Assembly (NCBI GenBank): GCA_013290035.1
Contig: JABCYT010000061.1
Span: 1 to 10,513 of the forward strand
DNA length: 10,513 bases
Source: Alphaproteobacteria bacterium
Lineage (GTDB): Bacteria > Pseudomonadota > Alphaproteobacteria > Reyranellales > Reyranellaceae
Direction: 5' to 3'
The notes beneath the pieces are model-generated. The model was not told the DNA's origin and made no database searches. It worked only from the letters and a program-made list of their open reading frames with translations. The translations under genes and the position numbers were made by a program. Numbering within the stretch: position 1 is the stretch's first letter; each line of letters opens with the position of its first letter. Of the stretch, positions 7,239-10,513 are shown piece after piece.

Positions 7239-7254
7239 CAACCACATGGTTGAA
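7237..7254. promoter_or_regulatory. Operator 2 of the ArsR gene (palindrome)
   Basis: TTCAACC-ACAT-GGTTGAA is a perfect 7+7 palindrome that overlaps the end of the -10 and contains the regulator's start codon within its centre. It repeats the TCAACC-N4-GGTTGA core of the site at 7198-7213. A repressor here would cover the transcription start. Confidence 0.7.
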
Positions 7255-7611
7255 TTACAGGCACCTCAGCTGGATTCGGTCTTTCATGCCTTGGGCGACG
7301 CCACGCGCCGGCAAATGCTGCGCGACCTCAGCCGCGGCGAGCGAACGGTCGGCCAGCTGGCGCAGCCTTTCGCAATCTCGCTGGCGGCCGCCTCGAAGCA
7401 CATCAAGGCGCTGGAGAGCGCCGGACTGATCCGTCGCGAGGTGCGCGGCCGCACCCATCTCTGCCGCCTCGACCCCGGCCCGCTCGCCAGCGCCCACCAG
7501 TGGCTGGGCTTCTACGAGCGCTTCTGGACCGACCGTCTGGATGTGCTCGAACGGCTCCTCCGCGACGAGGACGCCGCCAAATCCCCGACCCGCAAAGGAG
7601 ACGACCGATGA
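7246..7611 (+). CDS. ArsR-family winged-helix transcriptional regulator
   Basis: This is a 121-residue ArsR/SmtB-type repressor. ALGDATRRQMLRDL (15-28) is the family's opening helix. The DNA-binding helix-turn-helix covers about 34-57 (TVGQLAQPFAISLAAASKHIKALE), then the wing GLIRREVRGRTHLCRL. The ArsR metal-box Cys pair is absent; the only cysteine is Cys73 in the wing, so it probably does not sense metals that way. It belongs to the subgroup paired with AHSA1/SRPBCC genes. A TTG at 7210 opens the frame earlier, but it is the -35 box itself, so the ATG at 7246 is chosen. It is probably translated from a leaderless mRNA and autoregulated through the two palindromes. The stop overlaps the next gene's start (ATGA), giving coupling. 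Confidence 0.94.
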   Translation: MVELQAPQLDSVFHALGDATRRQMLRDLSRGERTVGQLAQPFAISLAAASKHIKALESAGLIRREVRGRTHLCRLDPGPLASAHQWLGFYERFWTDRLDVLERLLRDEDAAKSPTRKGDDR

Positions 7612-8141
7612 CCGACCTCGCGACCCGGGACGCCTACGGCGTGCTGACCGAGCCCACCACCTTGAAGCTCCAGCGGCTGATGCCCGGCCCCATCGAGCGT
7701 ATCTGGGCGTATCTCACGGAGAGCGAGCTGCGCCGCAAATGGCTGGCGGCGGGCCAGATGGAGATGAAGGTCGGCGCATCCTTCGAGCTGGTCTGGCGCA
7801 ACGACGAGCTGACCAACCCGCCCGGCCAGCGGCCGCCCGGCTTCGGCGAGGAGCACCGCAGGCAGAGCCGGATCACCGCGCTCGATCCGCCCCGCAAGCT
7901 TGTCATCACCTGGGGCGACAGCGGCGAGGTTTCCATCGAGCTGGAGCCCAAGGGCGACCAGGTGCTGCTCACCCTGATCCATCGCCGCCTGCCCGACCGC
8001 ACCACCATGCTGATGGTCGGCGCCGGCTGGCACATGCACCTCGACATCCTGGTCGCCCGCGCGTCGGGCCAGGAGCCCCCTCCCTTCTGGGACGGCTGGA
8101 GCCGCCTGCGGACGGAATACGACCGGCGTCTGCCGGCGTGA
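7608..8141 (+). CDS. AHSA1/SRPBCC-family protein
   Basis: This 177-residue protein has the START/Bet v1-like helix-grip fold of the AHSA1 (activator of Hsp90 ATPase homologue) family, a hydrophobic pocket for small ligands. Typical parts are PIERIWAYLTESELRRKWL (about 26-44), the beta-rich middle with RITALDPPRKLVITWG and VLLTLIHRRLP, and the long C-terminal helix starting GAGWHMHLDILV. Start ATG 7608 overlaps the ArsR stop by 4 bases and has AAGGAG (7595-7600) 7 bases upstream. Unlike the leaderless first gene, it therefore has its own strong ribosome site. In such pairs the SRPBCC protein is thought to handle the regulator's ligand or stress compound, but the ligand is unknown. It converges on the next gene with a 34-base gap. 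Confidence 0.92.
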   Translation: MTDLATRDAYGVLTEPTTLKLQRLMPGPIERIWAYLTESELRRKWLAAGQMEMKVGASFELVWRNDELTNPPGQRPPGFGEEHRRQSRITALDPPRKLVITWGDSGEVSIELEPKGDQVLLTLIHRRLPDRTTMLMVGAGWHMHLDILVARASGQEPPPFWDGWSRLRTEYDRRLPA

Positions 8142-8175
8142 CGGTACCGACGGGCCGGGCGGCGCGCACGATCGC

Positions 8176-9264
8176 TCAGCGCGCCGGCACGCCGGCGTTG
8201 CGCTCGAGCAGCGCCGCCCATTGCCGGAGCCTGGCGGCCGGCACCAGCGGGAAGCCGCCATAGTCCTGGTAGAGCTCGATCGAGCTCGCGCCGTAGGCAA
8301 CGCCCATCCGGATCGTGCCGTCGAAGTCCTTGGGCGTCGTCCGCCAGGTCTGGAATTCGATCTCCGGGCCGAGCTGTTTCATCGTGGCGTAGATCCGGTA
8401 AAGCGGCCCCGGCAGGTCGGTGTCAAGATCGTGGTTGTCGAACACGCAGCGCCGTCCGATCGTCCGGCGGCAGCCGCGCATCAGGCCTTCGGTGAAAGCC
8501 TGGTCGCCGTTGCCCTGCCCGAACGCGGTGCGCAGGGGATTGACCGACAGCACCAGCCGCGATTGCTGCCAGGGAGCGTAGTCGGCAACGGCGTGCGCGA
8601 GGCAATCCCTGTAGGCGGCGTCGGTGAAGCCCGCGGCGCGCAGCGGCGTCAGCACGCCCTCCTGCATCGGCACGACGAACGGCTCGGCCGTGTACGACAT
8701 GCATGCGGTGACCGCCACCTCCCGGATCAGCGGCCGCCGGTCGAAGCGCGCGGCCAGCTGCTGCTGCAGCTGGGCCCACGCCTGCCGATAGGGCGGACTC
8801 CAGAAACGGCCGACGCTGCGCGGCTTCTCGTTGAAGATCGTCTCGATCGGCGGACCGCCCAGCGCCTTCGCCCAGTCCGGCGCCTCGAAGCCGCCCCATA
8901 CCCTGAGCTTGACCGCCAGCGGCTTGTCGGGATTTCTGTCGTTGTAGGCGCGGACCTCGCCGAGCGCCCGGTCGATGACGTTGTTGGGACCGATTTCCGA
9001 GTCAGGCGTGGGCTGCAACTGTTTCCAACTGGCGATCACGACCAGCCCGCCGAAGATGCCGGGCTTGGCATCGAGTGGCTCCAGCGTATTGACCGGATCG
9101 CCGCCGTAGCCGACGAAGCGATAGGCGCCCATCGAGACCAGCCCGCGGATCGGCGGCTTGATGTCTTGGGCGCGTGCCGGCTCCGCCAGCAGCAAGAGCA
9201 GCCCGGCGCAGGCGATCGCCCGTCGGCAGAGGGCAAGCAGGCGCGCGCTTCCACGGCGAGTCAT
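8176..9264 (-). CDS. Secreted protein, possibly TIM-barrel glycosidase-like
   Basis: This protein of about 362 residues is of no family I can name. It begins with a signal peptide: MTRRGSARLLALCRR, a Leu-rich core, then ARA|Q cleavage after residue 32, so it is exported. The mature part resembles a clan GH-A (beta/alpha)8 glycosidase in style: ASWKQLQPT near the start, a helix-rich block, a strand leading to CMSYTAEPF with Glu194, and a late strand ASSIELYQDYGGF with Glu330. Glu194 followed by Pro and Glu330 at a strand end are plausible acid/base and nucleophile, 136 residues apart, but this is inference. Five further cysteines could form disulfides. The frame is open to a GTG at 9282; the ATG at 9264 gives a cleaner signal peptide, though neither has a strong ribosome site. 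It is divergent from the methyltransferase gene. Confidence 0.8.
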   Translation of the reverse strand: MTRRGSARLLALCRRAIACAGLLLLLAEPARAQDIKPPIRGLVSMGAYRFVGYGGDPVNTLEPLDAKPGIFGGLVVIASWKQLQPTPDSEIGPNNVIDRALGEVRAYNDRNPDKPLAVKLRVWGGFEAPDWAKALGGPPIETIFNEKPRSVGRFWSPPYRQAWAQLQQQLAARFDRRPLIREVAVTACMSYTAEPFVVPMQEGVLTPLRAAGFTDAAYRDCLAHAVADYAPWQQSRLVLSVNPLRTAFGQGNGDQAFTEGLMRGCRRTIGRRCVFDNHDLDTDLPGPLYRIYATMKQLGPEIEFQTWRTTPKDFDGTIRMGVAYGASSIELYQDYGGFPLVPAARLRQWAALLERNAGVPAR

Positions 9265-9365
9265 TCGGGCCGACACTAGCACGTCCGCTCTCGCCCACTA
9301 TCCGCTGCCAGGGTCGACCACCTTTCAGCGGAGAGACCGCCGCCGTATCATTCGCCTCCAACCCC

Positions 9366-9371
9366 GGGAGG
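9366..9371 (+). promoter_or_regulatory. Ribosome binding site for a GTG start
   Basis: GGGAGG lies 6 bases before the GTG at 9378. The in-frame ATG at 9399 has no such site at a useful distance, so this decides the start. Confidence 0.65.
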
Positions 9372-9377
9372 CCCTCC

Positions 9378-10513
9378 GTGCTCACCGTCACGCGCGACAT
9401 GATCCTGCCCACCACCGTCACCGGCTCCTACCCGCGCCCGCTGTGGTTCGACCGCAGCCTGGCCGGGCGGTCGTTCAAGTCGGCGCTGGGCGATTCGCTG
9501 TTCCGCGAGCAGTATCTCGACGCGGTTGCCAGCATCATCGCCGAGCAGGAAGCTGCCGGGCTCGACATCGTGACCGACGGCGACAGCCGTTTCGATCTCA
9601 CCGTGGGCGGCAAGTCGTGGTTCTTCTACCCCATCGAACGGCTGGGCGGCATCGACGGCCACCGCGACACCTCGCGCGGCTGGATGTCGCGCCACGGCCT
9701 GCGCCCCGGCAAGATCCTGTGGGAGGTACAGGAGGCCTACCAGCCCGGCGTGGTGCGCAAGAAGCTCTCGCGCGGCCCGCTGGAATACACCGAGCTCTGG
9801 AAAGTGGCGCAGCGCCTGACCGACCGGCCGCTCAAGTTCGGCGCCATCTGCGCGCCGGCGCTCGCCTCGATGCTGTGGAACGAGTTCTACGCCGACGACA
9901 AGGCGATGATCCTCGATCTCTGCGACATCATGAACGCCGAGTTCCGCGAGCTGGCCGATGCCGGCTGCCCGCTGATCCAGGTCGAGGAGCCGCCGCACCA
10001 CAGCCGCGCCCTGCAGGAGGGCACCACCGATGCCGATCTCGAATTCCAGACCGAGGCCTTCAACCGACAGCTCGCCGGCGTCAACGCCGAGATCTGGGTG
10101 CATACCTGCTGGGGCAATCCCAACCAGCAGCGCGTGCACTGGAAGGTGCCGAGTTACGAGCGCGCCCTGCCCCATCTGCTGCGCCTCACCTGCGATGTCC
10201 TGACCATCGAATGCGCCAGCTCGGACGGCCAGGACCTGCCGCTCTTCAAGCACGTCAAGACCGACAAGAAGATCGCCATCGGCGTGGTCAACCATTGCAA
10301 CACGGTGGTCGAACCGGCCGAGCACGTGGCGGCGCTGATCCGCAAGGCGCTGCAATACATCCCCCAGGAGCAGCTGGTCATCAGCACCGATTGCGGCTTC
10401 GGCCGCGAGGGCCTGTCGCGGCGCATCGCCTTCTACAAGTGCGTCGCCCTGGTCGAGGGCACCAACATCGTCCGCCGCGAGCTCGGCCTGCCCGAAGCGC
10501 GCGTGCGGGCGGC
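9378..10513 (+). CDS. MetE C-terminal-domain-like methyltransferase (3' partial)
   Basis: This is a stand-alone cobalamin-independent methionine synthase-type barrel (PF01717-like), which transfers a methyl group to a zinc-bound thiol such as homocysteine. 378 codons are seen and no stop is reached. The N-terminal strand MILPTTVTGSYPRPLW matches the family's opening, so the MetE N-terminal domain is absent. The zinc ligands are all visible: HTC (His242, Cys244), TIECASSD (Glu278) and TDCGFGRE (Cys339). The region VEEPPHHSR is also typical. GTG 9378 is preferred over ATG 9399 because GGGAGG lies 6 bases upstream. Since relatives are about 370-380 residues, only a few residues should be missing. 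Methyl donor and acceptor are unknown: it may be a core-MetE, a folate-independent methionine synthase, or an epoxyalkane:coenzyme M transferase relative. The 113 bases to the divergent gene show no clear promoter. Confidence 0.9.
   Translation, partial: MLTVTRDMILPTTVTGSYPRPLWFDRSLAGRSFKSALGDSLFREQYLDAVASIIAEQEAAGLDIVTDGDSRFDLTVGGKSWFFYPIERLGGIDGHRDTSRGWMSRHGLRPGKILWEVQEAYQPGVVRKKLSRGPLEYTELWKVAQRLTDRPLKFGAICAPALASMLWNEFYADDKAMILDLCDIMNAEFRELADAGCPLIQVEEPPHHSRALQEGTTDADLEFQTEAFNRQLAGVNAEIWVHTCWGNPNQQRVHWKVPSYERALPHLLRLTCDVLTIECASSDGQDLPLFKHVKTDKKIAIGVVNHCNTVVEPAEHVAALIRKALQYIPQEQLVISTDCGFGREGLSRRIAFYKCVALVEGTNIVRRELGLPEARVRA

Noticed and set aside
8221..9279. 352-codon + strand frame opposite the secreted protein
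   Set aside because: It has no family motif and a basic, low-complexity composition, whereas the minus strand has a signal peptide and ordinary protein sequence.
9348..10355. 335-codon minus-strand frame over the methyltransferase region
   Set aside because: The + strand has the MetE-like zinc ligands and a good ribosome site; the minus-strand frame is antisense shadow.

Overview
The window is GC-rich DNA (roughly two thirds G+C by eye). Its genes resemble those of a soil or aquatic alphaproteobacterium; the style suggests Rhodospirillales or Hyphomicrobiales (Reyranella-like), but that is inference from protein style and codon use, with no marker gene to prove it. No rRNA, tRNA, CRISPR array, IS element or phage gene was seen.

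Layout, left to right. (1) Bases 2-1626, + strand: a metallo-beta-lactamase-fold hydrolase cut at its 5' end by the window edge, and 5 bases later a small KANL3/Tex30-like alpha/beta hydrolase, probably one operon. (2) Bases 1627-1940: a 314-base gap with a perfect 7-bp hairpin and no convincing gene. (3) Bases 1941-3461, +: a phospholipase C/acid phosphatase-family phosphoesterase with no visible signal peptide. It is followed by a 5'-truncated remnant of an N-acyl-homoserine-lactonase-like metallo-hydrolase (3492-3761). (4) Bases 3789-4883, -: a secreted Sel1-repeat protein. (5) Bases 4997-7176, +: an SDR dehydrogenase and a flavin disulfide oxidoreductase in one operon. (6) Bases 7198-8141, +: an ArsR-type repressor overlapping an AHSA1/SRPBCC protein by 4 bases. 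The pair is driven by a near-consensus promoter set between two identical palindromes that places the probable transcript start on the ATG itself. (7) Bases 8176-9264, -: a secreted protein that may be a clan GH-A-like TIM-barrel glycosidase of no family I can name. (8) Bases 9378 to the right edge, +: a stand-alone MetE C-terminal-domain-like methyltransferase with all four zinc ligands, starting at GTG and cut by the window end.

The genes look like a run of small independent metabolic and regulatory units, not one large system. The best supported circuit is the ArsR/SRPBCC unit, where operators, promoter, leaderless start and translational coupling can all be read from the bases. I do not see clear evidence of an undescribed multi-gene system. 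The items most worth a second look are the leaderless twin-operator promoter, the unassigned secreted barrel-like protein, the MetE-like enzyme of unknown methyl donor, and the decayed lactonase.
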